Shown in pieces: positions 22,848 to 36,755 of a stretch of DNA of 64,000 bases (the stretch's first letter is position 1; the number at the start of each line of letters is the position of its first letter). The stretch spans positions 620,001 to 684,000 of the forward strand of contig BQMF02000208.1 of NCBI GenBank assembly GCA_027922465.2, read 5' to 3'. Source of the DNA: Turritopsis dohrnii. Lineage: Eukaryota; Cnidaria; Hydrozoa; Anthoathecata; Oceaniidae. Below the pieces are notes generated by a model that saw only the letters and a program-made list of their open reading frames with translations, did not search any database and was not told where the DNA came from. Position numbers and translations under genes: made by a program.

Positions 22848-25800
22848 ATGGTACTAACGCTTATATTATTTCTGGGTAAAGTCCTTTTGGTTTGCTGCAT
22901 ATCTCCCGAAGAATTAACGATAAGCGAAGTCATCACATCCTTTATGGAAGATGTTAGTTCAGCTGCGCGGCTTCAGGTTAGTAGAGGAAGCAGCAATCTT
23001 ACGGTCACTTTTTAACTTCGAAGGACTTTATCATGGTTTGCAAGTACATTTAGGAAGATTTTTTGTATAGTCGACAAAAAACATAGAATGTTTTGATCTT
23101 TACTGATTGCATGGGCATTCACTTCCTATAACCATGGACGTACAAAAGTAGAAAGACTTACAACTTCTATAAATCAATTTGAATAAAGTAGCCTCGGTTT
23201 GTTAAAATTTTGACAAAGGCAATTCCTAAACTCTCTCGAGTAGAGTTTGAAATCAAGCTGCTATTGGCTTCTATAATCGTTATAACCAGACATATTGTAC
23301 TTCAAGATTTTACCTTGCTATAAACTACCTAATTCTTATACTCTGATTCCTCGTGACCTTTTTAATCACGAACAATGAAACTTTCAGAATTGAATGAAAC
23401 GGTGTTTCTCTTCCCGTATATTTTGATCAGGCACCTTTTTTAATTTTCTGAATTTTGTAAAACCAAATCCTGCTCACCTCATTGAAACTATTCGACACCA
23501 ACCATCAATTCTAAAGTATTATTAAAAGTTGCAAATGTAAACGCAATTCGCTTTTTCATTTTTTTTCTAATTTCTTTGATTTGCACAATGAGTAAGGAAA
23601 ACATTCGTATAGGGCCTTCATTAATAGCAGCTTTTACGCTGAAGGGGTTACCCTGGTTAAATATGTTTTTAAATAAAAAAAATTAAATAAATAAATAAAG
23701 CCAAAATCTATATCAAGGAAATACACCAATCGCGCATAGGGATCAACCATTATGATTTATAACTTGAACCTAATTTGGATCCAGTCCTCAAATCACAAAT
23801 TGACAATAAGATGTCTCTGGAGTTTCATAATTCAAAAGTGCGAGTATTATGCAAGGTCTCAGGGGTACTACTTAGGGGGTCTCAAAATGATTGGAACCAG
23901 AAAAAAAGTATCTTATTTTTTGACAAAGTTTTGTTTCGAAATATTAATAAATCTTATATTAAGCGAAAGAGATCAGAAACCGATCGTTAAATTTTTAAAA
24001 GTCAATTAACCAAGTTACAATACATACAATACATTGAATAACACAATAAAATCAATTCGTTAAAATGTCAAGTATCAAACTACAGGGTTTCTCGGAAAGA
24101 CCAATCCGCAAACTGTCAACGGCTATTTCTCAACAATTATTTGTCAAAATATTACGAAATTTATATCGCAAGAAAGCCCTTTTCCAGTATTTCGATTGAC
24201 ATAAAATGTTCAAGAAAATGATTATTCTTCGGAAAGTTATTGAAGAAAAACACACAGTTAGTTCATCTTCAAATTAATAATCTGAAACCATGACATTTTC
24301 CTCAAGAACTTTCAGAAGAATTATCATGCTTCAAATTTTGTATTTGGTGAAAGAGTTTGAAAAGAGCTTTCATATGGTGCATAAATCGCAAAAAATTTGA
24401 AAGAAACACATTGAAAGTTTGTGGATAAAACATTCTGAGACACATTGTACGTGACCAAAGACTTTACGCTAACATGATAAAATGCCTGAATTAAAGATTT
24501 TAATGGTAGAAATATAGCGTTAACAGTAAGTTGTGAATCCTTCTCTTTCTCTGCATACATGGTATACTGTATGGTTCTTTCTAACTTGACTGTACTCTAT
24601 TCTCTTTACTGTGAAAAAATCAATTGAAAATGTAAAAATAAGAAACTTAATACCTTTAGGAGCATTTCGATCAGTTACCCAAGGAAATTATCACTGTGAA
24701 TGCAACTAAGTATGTGGTCTCGGTACGTATAATTTGATGATCACAGAAATAAACCTGAATCTTGTTCCTGATCACTATCATTACACAGTTCACATTGTCA
24801 GCTAAACTTGATTGATCTGCAATATTGCAAGACACTAGCATCTTACAGTAGTTACAAATGCCATAATGCCAGTCGTTCTTCTTCCCGTAGTTTGCCAATA
24901 AATTAGAAGAAAAGACAAACTTGTCGAAGAAGGTATTGACTAACCTGAGAGATAAATTGATTCGTCAATACACAGACACAAGAGATTGGATCAAAAGACA
25001 GCGATACAGTTGTTGTAATTATCCAAGAAGCAAGCTTAATATTAGCGTCCTTTGGAAAAGCTGGGTTAGTTTATTACTGATGTGTATGTGTGATGAATCT
25101 ACTTTTATAATATTATTTTATTATTTTTATAATGTTTATTTTCTAACTTTCTCAGATTGATGAAAATAATGTTTGTGATATAAGAAGTGATTCAGCAGGG
25201 GAAACTCAAAAAGAGTCAAAGGATATGCTAAAACTTTTAAAAGATGCATACAAGGAGATGAATTATAAGAGTCATCACGTATTTCTTGGCGACGATGAAA
25301 CTGGGACATATATACAATATCCAGCAATGAGAAACGCCCTTGATCATGACAGTTGTCGTAGTTATGATCCAAGGTTGAGGTCTGTGAAAATTCCTTGTTA
25401 CAATTTTTCAAAATTCCAATATAGCATACAAAAGACATAAAAGACAAAATTTCGACCAAAATCTAATTCAATTTTCAACTAAGAGTGCATTTATTTTTGA
25501 CAGGACGTGGTATACCGGAGCTCTCACACCAAGAAAAGGAAAAATTGTTGTCATTGTTGCTCATTTTAAACATCAGGAATTTTTGGAGAAACAGAAGAAA
25601 GTTCTGAAAGCAATATTGGATACGATTGGTGCAAAAGATAAGGTACAAATTAATAATAAAAATAGTACAGCATTGTTTCATTGCTGACATTCTATATCTA
25701 ATCATAGGTAGTGCTGATGGTGATAGGGAAACATTCAACGATATCATATCCAAACACTGATTGTTTAACAAAGTTGGTAACAGCCACACCAATTATTATA

Positions 25801-28800
25801 GAAGAGTTAAAACGTTTTATCGACAGACAGGAAAGCACGAACTCAAACATGAACACAGTTAAAAGCTTTGAAGAAGCTTTCAAACATTTCGAAAATGAAA
25901 CGATTTCAAAAAGTAAGTTCATATATTTTACATGCGAGAAGAATTGTTTACTAACCTCATCATCAATGAATGATTTGTGTTCTTTCAGAAAAAGTCATCG
26001 TTTTTGTTACTTCATCTGAAGACCCAACACTTTCCAATAATAAAGATGACATTTTGAATAGCATTACAAAAGCAAACAATCAGTTTTCTTCTGGAAATGG
26101 TTTGATTTTTTTGATTGCTGTTCACTCGGACCTCTCAGGATCAGCTCTACGCTCATACGGACTGATCGCTTCTCAAGGCAAGGTAGTGCACTCACATATT
26201 CTAAGACTGCCAGTATTTTAAGCATTACTTTTTAAAGCGTCATGTACATTGCTTTTCGATTTTTTTCTTCTAAAATATTATTAAAAAATTTAGTCTGTTC
26301 TTTTAGGGACTAGGAGAATTTATATGGAGCAAAGTTCCTGATTACTTAGTCATAAAAAAGACGATGTTTAAATTAACTGTCGGCAAACGAAATGAAATTC
26401 ACTTTACTCTGCCTCATTTCGACATCAACGGTTTGGGTACATGAGTATAATTTTCTTTTAAAGTCTATGAAAGTTTCCGTGAAACCAGTCTAAGAAAGTG
26501 CTCAGAAGAAATCTCCAACTTTTTAGCTTCCTTTCCATTTCTTTTGGTAACCCTTAAAAGCATAGCTTATGTTTTATCTATCTTAATTTCTATTGCCCAG
26601 GACGAATGATAGATGCATGTATACCACTATATGATGAGAATAATGAAAAATTCTATGGTGTTGCCTGTATTGCCTTCTTGAGTGAAGAACTGCTTAACAT
26701 AGAAAACGAACCTGAGTTTGAAGAATCGCTCGATTCGTATGCCTTCCTTGTGGATGAGCAAGGTAGAAAATTCTTGAACAGTACTACTTGATTGATACTG
26801 ACGAAGGATAGTATATACTTGTATATATCATTAAGGAATAACATATATGCACCCAAAGTACGAAGAACCCATTCTTGAAACAGATAAAGCATTTCCAGTG
26901 AACATCAGGAAACTTGAAACAGCAAAAGCTTTTGATGAAATTTATGAATCAATGGTTAAGTATGCAGTTCTTTCCTTTTCTTTACTATGCAAATATCACT
27001 GGAGTTTTTCAACACCAAAGTTGATGGACTTTCCACGGTTTATCTTCTTTCATTTTTAGTCAAGAGGGAATCTCTGGCACTAAAATGATATCTGTTAATG
27101 TGTCCACACCACGCGGCGATGTTGTTGGTGGCTCAAAGAGAATGTTAAAGGAATACACATACTCGTGGAAGAAAGTATGCTATGTTTCACAAATCTATGT
27201 TTTGATGAATATAAGTATGAAAAATAATAATGTGAGTAAGAAAACAGGAAAACATTCATTTGAAGTCATTTATTTTTGCAGTCGAGTGTTAATTGCAGTC
27301 ATCGTCTTAATTAAGCCATTGCTAATGACTTTTTGGTTCAATCAATAAATTTCTACACTAACATGACAACTAACATTGAGAATATCAATTCTCTTGGAAT
27401 AGTGAAAGTTTTGGTCTTTTCACCAATGAATATCTTCATTCCTTGTAGATAGCTAGTTCTTCTTTTTGGCTAACTGTTGTGGTATCTTCGTCGAGTACAC
27501 AAAGGATGAAACTGAAGAACCAAACAAATCATAATCAAACTACTATCTATCACCGGTTTAATTTGCCGTTTTGGCGTTTATGCAAAATTGCAAACGGATA
27601 TGCAGTACGAGGTACGTATGTAAATATATTGAGTGCATCAGTGCTATTGATTTAGTCCTTGCATTTCCATTTTCCATTTCGGTTTTTCTACACATCTACT
27701 AAGTGGTTTGTTCACCATCAAGAATAAGTCATTATTTTGTTCACAGAAAAACAACATCAAAACCTATATCAGAACTTGTTGGATACTTATTATGCCCATG
27801 ACCTTTAAAGTATTTCTAGTTGTTTTCTCTATACAAATTGTTTAAATTTCTTATTTATATCTTAGAAGTTGTAAGTTTAAATTCAAGGCCTAATAACACT
27901 CAAATGGAATGTTGTATTACAAATTTCATTCACAATTACAGATTCATCCACTATAACTCTTGTCAGAGACTTGTACATGCAACCATCTGTATTTTACAAA
28001 CAACAAAACCCTGCTGAAATTAAAAATCTAATGGATTACTTTGATTACAAGAAAGACTACGTTGGAAAGATATTGAGGGTTAGCCAAGAACATAATTCTT
28101 ATAACATCTCCTGTTTGATTAATAGTTTGAAAGTTCCAAGACTCGAGATCCACTTCAGAAAACAACTGCATTTTCGTTTTACTTTCACAACACTTATACA
28201 AGCACCATTCATTCTTTTTAAAAGTCAGTACAAACGCCAAGAATAACTTAACATTTTTCATTAGGATCCAGCGACTGCAAGATTGCTAAGAAATTATATT
28301 TCAGGAACAGCGATACTTGATAACTTATGGAAAAGTCATTCATTTAAAAGAGACATAATATGGGTGTAAGTGAAAAAACCAGTTCTACTTCAGTATTGGA
28401 AATTTATTGGAAACTTATTGAAGAACCCTACGTCTCTATTCCTAGATATTTTGGACTTTCGAATGGCTTGTTTCGGATTTTCCCAGGTAATAACATGCAC
28501 ATAGATTTCGATCCAAGGATACGTCCATGGTAAGCAGAAATTTTATTTAAAAGTGTCTTAAAGTACATAAATTCTTAACAAGCTTATAACTTTATGTACA
28601 TCCAGTTTGTACCATACTTCGAACGTGGCTGTTTTCAGGACTTATCAACGTAACTGCACGAGATGTGCTCTCTGAAAACTAGTTTATAGATTAAAACAAT
28701 TTACCAATTCTGGGTATCTCTCCAATTTTTGTACCTTCAATGTCTAACAGATTCGATTAATACCTTCAATCATGAAAACTACAACCCTGGATATAAATTG

Positions 28801-31800
28801 TTGCAGTATTGATGTTTCTTATGAAAAATTCAAGCACCCCCTCCTTCAGCATCAATGTTTTGATTTGTGTCCAGCTAGGGGCTCCAACAAACATTTATAA
28901 CATTGATAAAATTAATGGTGGGGGAAGGGGGGCCTCGTGATGTGGATTTCATGCTTACAGCCACAATATTTTGTCCAGGATTGTAGAAAAAATATTACAC
29001 CTGCTTGCCATCGATACATCTATACTTTGTAATGCATGTCGCTTAGGTAGAAAAAGAAATCCAAAAAGCCAAAACATCCTGACCTAACTTTCGAAATACT
29101 TTTGACTGTAAATATACTTTGTGTTCTTTTAAAAAAATTATTTTGTTATATTTATTCGGACAGGTATCGGTTAGCCCTACATTCACCAGAAGAATATGCA
29201 GTGACGTCACCTTACGAAGGTTTTACCTCCCAATTAGCCATGATTACGATGGCAAAAAGAATTCACATGTACGTAACATTATCATTGAATAAGTCTATGG
29301 AGCTATGCAATAACAAAAACTATCCTTTGTAAAAAAACCTTCATCTTTTTTAGGTCTCATAATTCTAACCAAATTGTTGGTGTTATTGGTGTCGATTTAA
29401 ACGTAACATGGTTGACAAAACATGTCTTAAATATAAAGAGTTGCAATCAACCTGGGTAAAAAATCTTATTCTCAATTATTCCTTCTTTACATCCTTTCTC
29501 TTCGTCAACATACAGAATTCCTCATTGTATAAAAGCTATAGTGAATGTTCCCCAGAACATGAACAACAATAGTTTCTGTTTCAAGGATTTTAATGACCAT
29601 TATTACTAAAACGAAGAATGACAGGTAATGATAGGTAACCAATAAGTAACCTGTTGCGTATTGCAAAAAGAAGCTAAAATAGTCAATGAAGAAGTATAAA
29701 ATTACTTTCTTCATCATTATCTCGTCAGTGCTAATTCTAATTTCGGGTCTGTTACAAAAGTACTTGTTATGTTCCACAGACAAATCGATACTTCCGAGCT
29801 ATATAAAAACAGCACGTTTATGACACAACATCAAGCAAACGTTTTTCGAAAGTATACTAGAATAGAATTTACAAAATTTCAAAACATGATTTCCACAAGG
29901 ATGATAGTCAAAAAATATTGAAACAAACAGTTATCGTGTCGGAAAGACTAAACGCTCATACTTTTGTGACAGATCCTTCATGCTTTCGAAGATATGACGT
30001 TATTAGCATATTCTTCCGACTAAAAAAAAGAAACAACTACATGAAATTTGGAAACCTGAGAAACCTAACCTAAGAACAAACTGTACATCATTTTGTTACT
30101 ATTAGCGATAGAAAGATGAGTGATCAAGCTATGTGTATGAGAGTGATTCTATTTGTATACTTGACGTAGCTGTTTTTTTAAGATATTAGGTTTAAGTCGA
30201 GTGCTCCACTTTGAATTTACTAATTCATCATTTTTTATTCATCAATGTTAACATTTTTACAGCTAAAATAACAACGTCCTATGTATTGCAATGCTTTTCA
30301 TAGGTCTCATAAGATTGTTTTCTTTTGCGCAAAATTTGTATAAAGCTAATGCAGAGGTTCACAAGATAATGATAATATTATCTCAGTACCAAAAATGGTA
30401 CTAATAATTACATCACCAATTGGTGTCGTCAAAGGATTACTCTGATTTGGTATCTGTTGTTTCAAAGATCTTATTTAGTGAAAATCTCTCAGAGTTTTCA
30501 TGAGAAAATGACAAAAACAATTTAGTACTCAACATTGCCCAACTGGTGACATCATTATATTTAGCTTTCTTTATCAATTTACAACTGGTTACTTCCCGTT
30601 TTTTTTCGATTATTTGTCTTCCCTCGTTTTAGTATATAACGATCAAGGGCAAACATTTAGTGAAACGGCAAATTTAAAATCGTAAAAAATTCTCATAAAG
30701 GAAAATGGACTTTAATATGGGGTTACTACACCTACTTAGCATAACCTGCCGTACTGTTTAGTCATTCCTGCATGATCTTGGACAAAAGTGGATCAGTCGT
30801 ATATCATGAAAGTTTCAACAAAAATGTCGACTATAAAAAATTACACATCACACAAAAGGTAATCTTACTTTAACTATTTCAAATAAAAAAGGAAACAGGT
30901 TTCCCTAATCCAAACAATAGAAGCTATGGTAACAAAGTGATAATAGGAAATTCCACTCGTCTAACTTCATGTTGAGTTACTAAAATTAATTGAGGACTTT
31001 CTTTCTTAAAGACTCACGGCAATATTCAAAAGTATGACTAATAAATCTAACCGTTGTTTTGAAATGCTTTTCACGTTCCCCAAATGAATGATTTTGGCTT
31101 GCATTACTTGAAACATCTAACCACTTTCATAGATCAAATCTAGATTTCAAAAGAATAAAAAAGCCATTGGAGACATTAATATAAGTATATTTAATTAAGG
31201 AACCGCATCTGTCGAGGCACTTATTGATGAAAGGTCACATGGTAAAAGAACATTGCGTTGGTTATCATAAAGTGTCATTGAAGCAAACTGAAACAAAAGC
31301 TCACTATCAATGGTTTTACAAGGTAGAGTTTAGTTGATTCTTTCACAAACGAACTACTCTGACAAAAACTACAAAAACTATTTGATTGCTATTTAGCTCG
31401 ACCACATAAATTCAACAATTTCTGAAATGGATGGCGGTAAATCTTGTGTTCGATATACGATAACACCTATACGACGAACAAATTTATTGCTAATTAACTT
31501 GCAAAGCACGTGCACCATGGACTATCCATGTCTATGTAATCTCAATAAGGTAATGAACTAATGCAACTGAGAAAATGTTTCACTTTCTTGATCCATCAAT
31601 AATAGAAGGATTTCTTCCTCAGAAACACGATATTGCGACTGAATTATTTCATCCATTTTCCATTGGCGTTAATGTTAAATGCAGTTAAGTGCAATTAACT
31701 GTGTTCAATGCCAATTAAGTGCAAACCACTCCATCAAATTGTAATTGTAATTCCAGTAATTGTAAATATTACTACAAAGTGCAGTATACACAAATTTATA

Positions 31801-33118
31801 TTCTTCAAAGCCAGTATAGTGCTCAATACTTTAGTAGAGCGAATATTAATGATAATAATTAAGGACAAATTTATTTTTTTTAGTACTCAGACTTTTATGC
31901 TCAAGAAATTATTTTCAATTATTTAATTATTTTTAATTATTTTCATTAAAAGGCAGTACATCATTTCAGGAATCGATACCTGTGTGTCAGAAGTCTTTTT
32001 CAAATGGAGACTTGATTCAATGTGAATGCCCATGTTACGATTTTTACGAATGTACAATAGACATTCCAAGGTGAGCTACAAACCATGAGATTTCACATGG
32101 TTACATCACCTATTTCTAACCTAAATATATTTATTTAGTGACCCAACCCTCTTATGCCAACCGCCGAATTTCCGTTTGAATGTTAGGGTTCATGATTATC
32201 ATAATTGGCAAACATTTGACCAAAACAAGTGTCATGTTCCAGATTGCAAAACTGAAACGAATTCCGTTTGCAATCCTTCAAGGTAACGCCATAATGGTTA
32301 TAGTTAGTTTATATCACGCCACTGAGGCTACCATGTTTATTTGTATTTTCTGTTTATATAATGTCATCTTTTCATAAGCCACTAGGGCTACCATGTTTGT
32401 TTGTATTTATCTTACGGCATCCGATTCCATCGACCTTCGAGTCCTTCTTGTCCAAGTGATCGTTTTCATTTTCTTGTTGTTGATTCCTTTATAAGTTAAT
32501 AAGTTGCTTGACTGGCGTAAATTAATGTTCTTATTTATAATATTCAATAATGCCAGTATCAACAGAAAATCAATTCTTATAATTTTGTTTAGCTCGTCAA
32601 AGCTATGCAATGGTAATGGTTGTCAATGGTGCCATAAATACATCAACGGAAAAAGCTTATCAGATCCGTTCTGTTCAGATAATAGAACTTGTGCAGGAGG
32701 GCTCCTGAAATCTTGCGAGAAGACCATCGTCGTTGCAAATAAAAGTGATGAGAATCAAACAGTAATGATTTCATCAGTCTCAGTGGCAGTAACACTACTA
32801 ATCGTTATCTTGTTATTTGGGATCCTGTATCATTGGAGAAATTATTTGAAGAAATTCTTCGGTATAGAAAGGAAACCTAATGATCCAGTGTACGAAATGC
32901 CACCGACTCCAGCGGAAATCATGCAGTCACGAATAAATGATTTGGAAGTATTTGAACCTGGGGTGGATGATTATACCCCATCAAATATTCCAAATGTTGG
33001 CAATCCTCCGGAAAATCTGAATGACTCTACCCTATCAAGAATTCCAGTTGTTAATAATCCACCGGAAATACTCGACTTAGATGTTTCTGAATATGGAAAT
33101 TCCAATTTTTCAGTTTAA
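22848..33118 (+). CDS. alpha2delta/CACHD1-like dCache-VWA membrane protein, 22 exons
   Basis: Coding exons (all GT-AG, phases agree): 22848-22976, 24891-25064, 25156-25379, 25504-25642, 25708-25912, 25989-26182, 26307-26436, 26601-26762, 26836-26959, 27060-27174, 27449-27611, 27942-28078, 28265-28365, 28446-28529, 29164-29268, 29354-29455, 30762-30858, 31200-31322, 31397-31549, 31970-32070, 32139-32282, 32593-33118; 1,143 codons. Order: signal peptide (MVLTLILFLGKVLLVCC); VWA_N-type helices; first half of dCache 1 ending YDPRLRTWYTGAL (about 171-183); VWA domain (about 188-355) inserted in the Cache fold as in calcium-channel alpha2delta subunits; rest of dCache 1; second dCache with YFGLSNGLFRIFPG and FDPRIRPWY (about 667-696); Cys-rich CECPCYDFYEC; a transmembrane helix (about 1027-1050); a cytosolic tail of about 93 residues with repeated NPPE. 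The VWA lacks the DxSxS metal site (AHFKH instead). The helix plus tail resembles CACHD1 rather than GPI-anchored alpha2delta. Likely role: surface partner that traffics or tunes voltage-gated channels (inference). Confidence 0.88.
24083..24447. mobile_element. Tc1/mariner-like MITE in intron 1
   Basis: Ends CAGGGTTTCTCGGAAAGACC and, reversed, CAATGTGTCTCAGAATG, flanked by TA (24081-24082, 24448-24449). The interior ('cgaaatttatatcgcaag', 'gattattcttcggaaagtt') matches the element at 34062-34655, so both belong to one family. Harmless intronic insertion. Confidence 0.6.
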
Positions 33119-33303
33119 ATTCCCTTTAAGTGTACATTGGCATCAGTGTAACACAGGTCTACAACGGCGAACCTAAAGGACAGTCGAACTTGTGGAGAAG
33201 CGCATTAACATAACTTGCGAATTCAATTTGTATTACCAATGGGATTATTTGAACGTTTTTCTTTTCTAGTTAATTGATCCGCCATGGTCTAGAGATAAAG
33301 GTT

Positions 33304-33309
33304 AATAAA
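33304..33309 (+). terminator. Candidate polyadenylation signal
   Basis: AATAAA about 185 bases after the stop codon of the alpha2delta/CACHD1-like gene. It is a reasonable 3' end, unproven without transcripts. Confidence 0.4.
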
Positions 33310-33456
33310 GTTACACGAGGAATTTCCAAAATAAGTCTAGATCTATTTGTTTCGTATATTGGGAGTTGAAATGCTACTAGCCTTTGCGTCATATGGCTCT
33401 TGTAAACATTGTAAAATATAAAGAATTAAGCTGCAAAAAAATACCCAATTGACTTA

Positions 33457-33611
33457 CAGTGTGTTTCAAAATGTTGGAAACGGAATTTTACAGCTGTTTT
33501 TTAAATTTTCGAATTTCAAAATAATTTTTACATCGGTGGAAAGCCACTTTCAAGTTATTTTCTTCAAAAATGCGATGAAAATTTTTGTTGCCAATTTTTT
33601 GAAACACACTG
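33457..33611. mobile_element. Short mariner-like MITE
   Basis: A 155-bp element with ends CAGTGTGTTTCAAAATGTTG and, reversed, CAGTGTGTTTCAAAAAATTG, flanked by TA (33455-33456, 33612-33613). There is no coding content. Confidence 0.65.
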
Positions 33612-34061
33612 TAGATGACTTTCAAATCTTTACATGCTTTGAAGATAATACCTTTATTGTATATACCCTTTGTAGTTTTTTGCTATAGTCTTCTATATTG
33701 CTTTTAAATACCCAAATCACACTGAACCTATTCTACATTGCAGAATGAGTTAATTGACTTTTAAGAATTTAATGAGCCAAATTGTTGAGTTTTTCTTCAA
33801 TATCTTATCAAAGAACAAATATTTTGGCAAACATTTTATATTAATGGATACAGCACGAAAAGCTCTTTCTTGTGATATAAAATTCCCAATATTTTTATAA
33901 GACATGTAATGAGATATACGCCTTGAAAGTTGGTGGATAAGACATTTTGATACACACTGTATAAGCATTTAATTTTAATGATACTCAAAGAAGAGCATGT
34001 AATATCTCTACATCGCTTAGTGATATCATGAGATGGTTGGATGCGCACGGAAAATCATCTA

Positions 34062-34655
34062 CAGGGTGTTTCAGAAAGACTGATCTGCAAACTTTCAGTG
34101 TCTATTATTTGTCAAAATGTTGCGAAATTTACATCAAAAGGAAGCCCTTTTCCAGTACTTTTGATTGATATAAAATTTTCAACAAAATGATTATTCTTCG
34201 GAAAGTTATTGAAGAAAAACACACAGATTTGAATCATTAATTTCTTAAAGATCAATTAACAGTTCCTTAATGACATTTTGATAAAGCAATTTTCTTTTGT
34301 TCTGATCGTAAAATCTTTTGAACTTGTTAAGCAAAAGTACACTCATTTAATTCCCAAACATTTTGTATTAACAACTTCCTTTGGTTATAAAATTTGAGGC
34401 TTAAGACTTTTTATCGACTGAAATTTTGTTTGAACTCATCCGATTGTGTTTGTAAACTTGTTGTATTGTTACACGCGTTAATTGATCTTTAACAAGTTAA
34501 TAATCTGAAACTATGATATTTTCCTCAATAACTTTCGGAAGAATTATCAAAAATTTACATTTTCAGAAAGAGCTTGAAAAGAGCTTTCATATGGTACGTA
34601 AATCGCAAAAATTTGACGAATAATTTTTGAAAAAAACACATTCTGAGACACACTG
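34062..34655. mobile_element. Mariner-like non-autonomous element
   Basis: Ends CAGGGTGTTTCAGAAAGACT and, reversed, CAGTGTGTCTCAGAATGTGT, flanked by TA (34060-34061, 34656-34657). It is the same family as the intron-1 element at 24083-24447, sharing 'tgattattcttcggaaag' and 'agagctttcatatggt'. A third related end (TACACACTGTATAAG) at about 33950-33965 suggests another fragment next to it. Confidence 0.6.
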
Positions 34656-35443
34656 TATATGAAATATCCAATGCGTTCAATCAAATGTCGTAATTACACA
34701 AATTACAATTAAAATGACCTGTGCAAAGACCTGTTTACCAGGCTACTGATGTGAATCACGCCGTTACTTATTTTAACTCTGTACTTAGAAAAGTATTTGA
34801 TTAACACGCACCTATAATAGAAAAATGCGTAAAAGGACGTCCGTGTCAGTGGTTAGATCGAGAAATTAAATCTCATATGAACGACCGTGATAAAGCACTA
34901 CGGAAAGTGTGAAAATCAAAGAAGGAGAGTGACTGGTCAATGTACAGAAGACTTATAAATTGGTGTTCAAACAAAGTCAAGACATCAAACTATCCTAGAA
35001 ATAATTTTTCAGAAAATGTTGGTAACCCTCAAAAATTTTGGAGATCAATTAAAGTAGTTTTCCCCAGTAAAAGTCGAAGTCATCTGCGACTGACGGCGAG
35101 GACAAAAGAACATTGGCTGGCAAGTTCAGCGATTACTTCAGTTCTGTTGTAAAATCTCTGAAAACAGCTGCAATGCCTTTGACAAATTTTGTCTGGCGTA
35201 CGACTAAAAAGATTGCACATAGAACTGATAAGATATACCAACCTGACCATGTACCCGTTGTATTCGTCAAGAGCAACTGGCATGGAGGAACTACCACCGG
35301 GTCTATTGAAGGATTGTGCTAAACAAATATCGAAGCCAATATGTCATATTATTAATATGTCTATTGAAACATCCATAGTACCATCAATTTGGAAGAAAGC
35401 CAGAGTTACACCTGTGTTCAAGTCTGATGACAGTTCTAAACCA

Positions 35444-35452
35444 AAAAATTAC
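35444..35452 (+). repeat. Left 9-bp target-site duplication (AAAAATTAC)
   Basis: The same nonamer occurs at 36756-36764 after the nested element. Removing the element and one copy restores the LINE reading at its conserved 'KPKNYRPIS' motif, an independent proof of insertion. Confidence 0.85.
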
Positions 35453-36755
35453 GAGTCTGCTAAATGACGTGCCCTACGTGCCCTACGTGCCTTACGTGCC
35501 CACGTGCCCTACGTACCTTACGTGCCCAGCGGATGCTTTTTTGCAACTTGGAAAATATTATATACACCTAATTTTGAATATTCAGAGATACTTAATGAAG
35601 GAATACTATTTGATTCTCATTTGAGTACATTGTATTTTGATTTTATTGATCGTATAATAAAGAGCAGGAGTGTATTCAAAATATCAATGAAAGAGAGATT
35701 TCTTTACTAAAAAGAATACCGCACTACCAAGAATACTACGATGATCTGTTAACGCTGACTTCACACACACACTCTATCTCTGTTGTTACCCCTGTCTGAT
35801 TAATTAACCAGGTGCAAGTTAAAGAACGAACACAAAATTGGCGTCTTTGCGAAAAATAATCGAGGGGGTTGTTTATATATATACGCTCATTTGGCGGAAT
35901 ATATAAGAAAAACACGTGCAATCGAAAACTTTCAGAGAACTTAGACATTGAGACTCGTAAAAGTTTGGACAAATACAAACCTTTGCATATCATCTAAAAG
36001 CAAATAGGAGTGCCAAATGCGCATCACCACGCTGTAAAAAGATTATATCAAAAGGTACAGAATGTTTCGTAGTGGATGGTGCCTTAACCGTTCCTTATGC
36101 AAGCAACCGCTCTGTTGAACAGAAATTCTATTTTTGTGTTAAAGAATTCTGCTTCAAAAACGTTCCTTCCTGGTCAAACATTGCAATTCCAAGTACTTTC
36201 GTATCTTTGGGAAATGTTACTGTAGAGGACTGTGAACGAATTGCAAAAGAATGCAATTTAACGTATCAATCACAATAGCTTTTACATAGTTACTCTTAGG
36301 TTGGTCGACTTTGTTACCGCTCTTTTTTATACGTAGTTCTTTGAGTGAACCATCCCATTATTAATTTAGATCGTAACTCCTTTGTTTATGTTGTGTTGCT
36401 ATTTGCACGTATGAACTATCAAGTTCAGTTTCTTCTGTTCAAAGACATTAAGCGGTGTTTATATGACAAACGAACTAGTCCGCAAATAATGGGTTCTTTA
36501 AACTGTTAAATTTATAACATTTTTATGCTTAAGTGTATACATGATATATTGTGAAAATAAACACATTCGAGTTAAAAGTTTTTGATGCATATTAAAAGCA
36601 TTGTGCAGTGCCTTTCTTGATTTAAAAAAACAATGTCATTATGACGTCATAATAATGACCTTAGGGCACGCAGGGAAAATAGGCCACGTAAGAAACGTGG
36701 GCACGTAAGGTACGTAGGGCACGTGGGCACGTAGGGCACGTCATTTAGCAGACTC
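35453..36755 (+). mobile_element. Mutator-like DNA element nested in the LINE
   Basis: The 1,303-bp insert begins GAGTCTGCTAAATGACGTGC and ends with its reverse complement. The inverted ends run for about 65-75 bp and consist of tandem 'acgtgccct' units. The 9-bp duplication AAAAATTAC flanks it, matching the 8-9 bp typical of Mutator-like elements. No transposase is present. One short ORF with a cysteine pattern lies at 36003-36278. Confidence 0.75.
36003..36278 (+). CDS. Short Cys-motif ORF carried by the Mutator-like element
   Basis: The frame is open from about 36003 to the stop at 36278. It starts with a zinc-finger-like cysteine set (KCASPRCKKIISKGTECF), then VDGALTVPYAS, a second set FYFCVKEFCFKNVPSW, and a tail VEDCERIAKECNLT. 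The spacing suggests a treble-clef or ribbon-like zinc-binding fold. The first ATG of the longest ORF lies downstream (36072), so either an upstream exon supplies the start or the ORF is a remnant. Its place inside a Mutator-like element suggests a host gene piece or an accessory ORF of a larger relative. Function unknown. I recognise no named family with certainty. Confidence 0.4.
   Translation, partial: NRSAKCASPRCKKIISKGTECFVVDGALTVPYASNRSVEQKFYFCVKEFCFKNVPSWSNIAIPSTFVSLGNVTVEDCERIAKECNLTYQSQ

Noticed and set aside
27268..27348. Apparent exon after the 'tttttgcag' acceptor
   Set aside because: Its frame stops quickly, and the exon at 27449-27611 gives the correct phase and the expected dCache sequence (IASSSFWLTVVV), so this acceptor is not used in the model.
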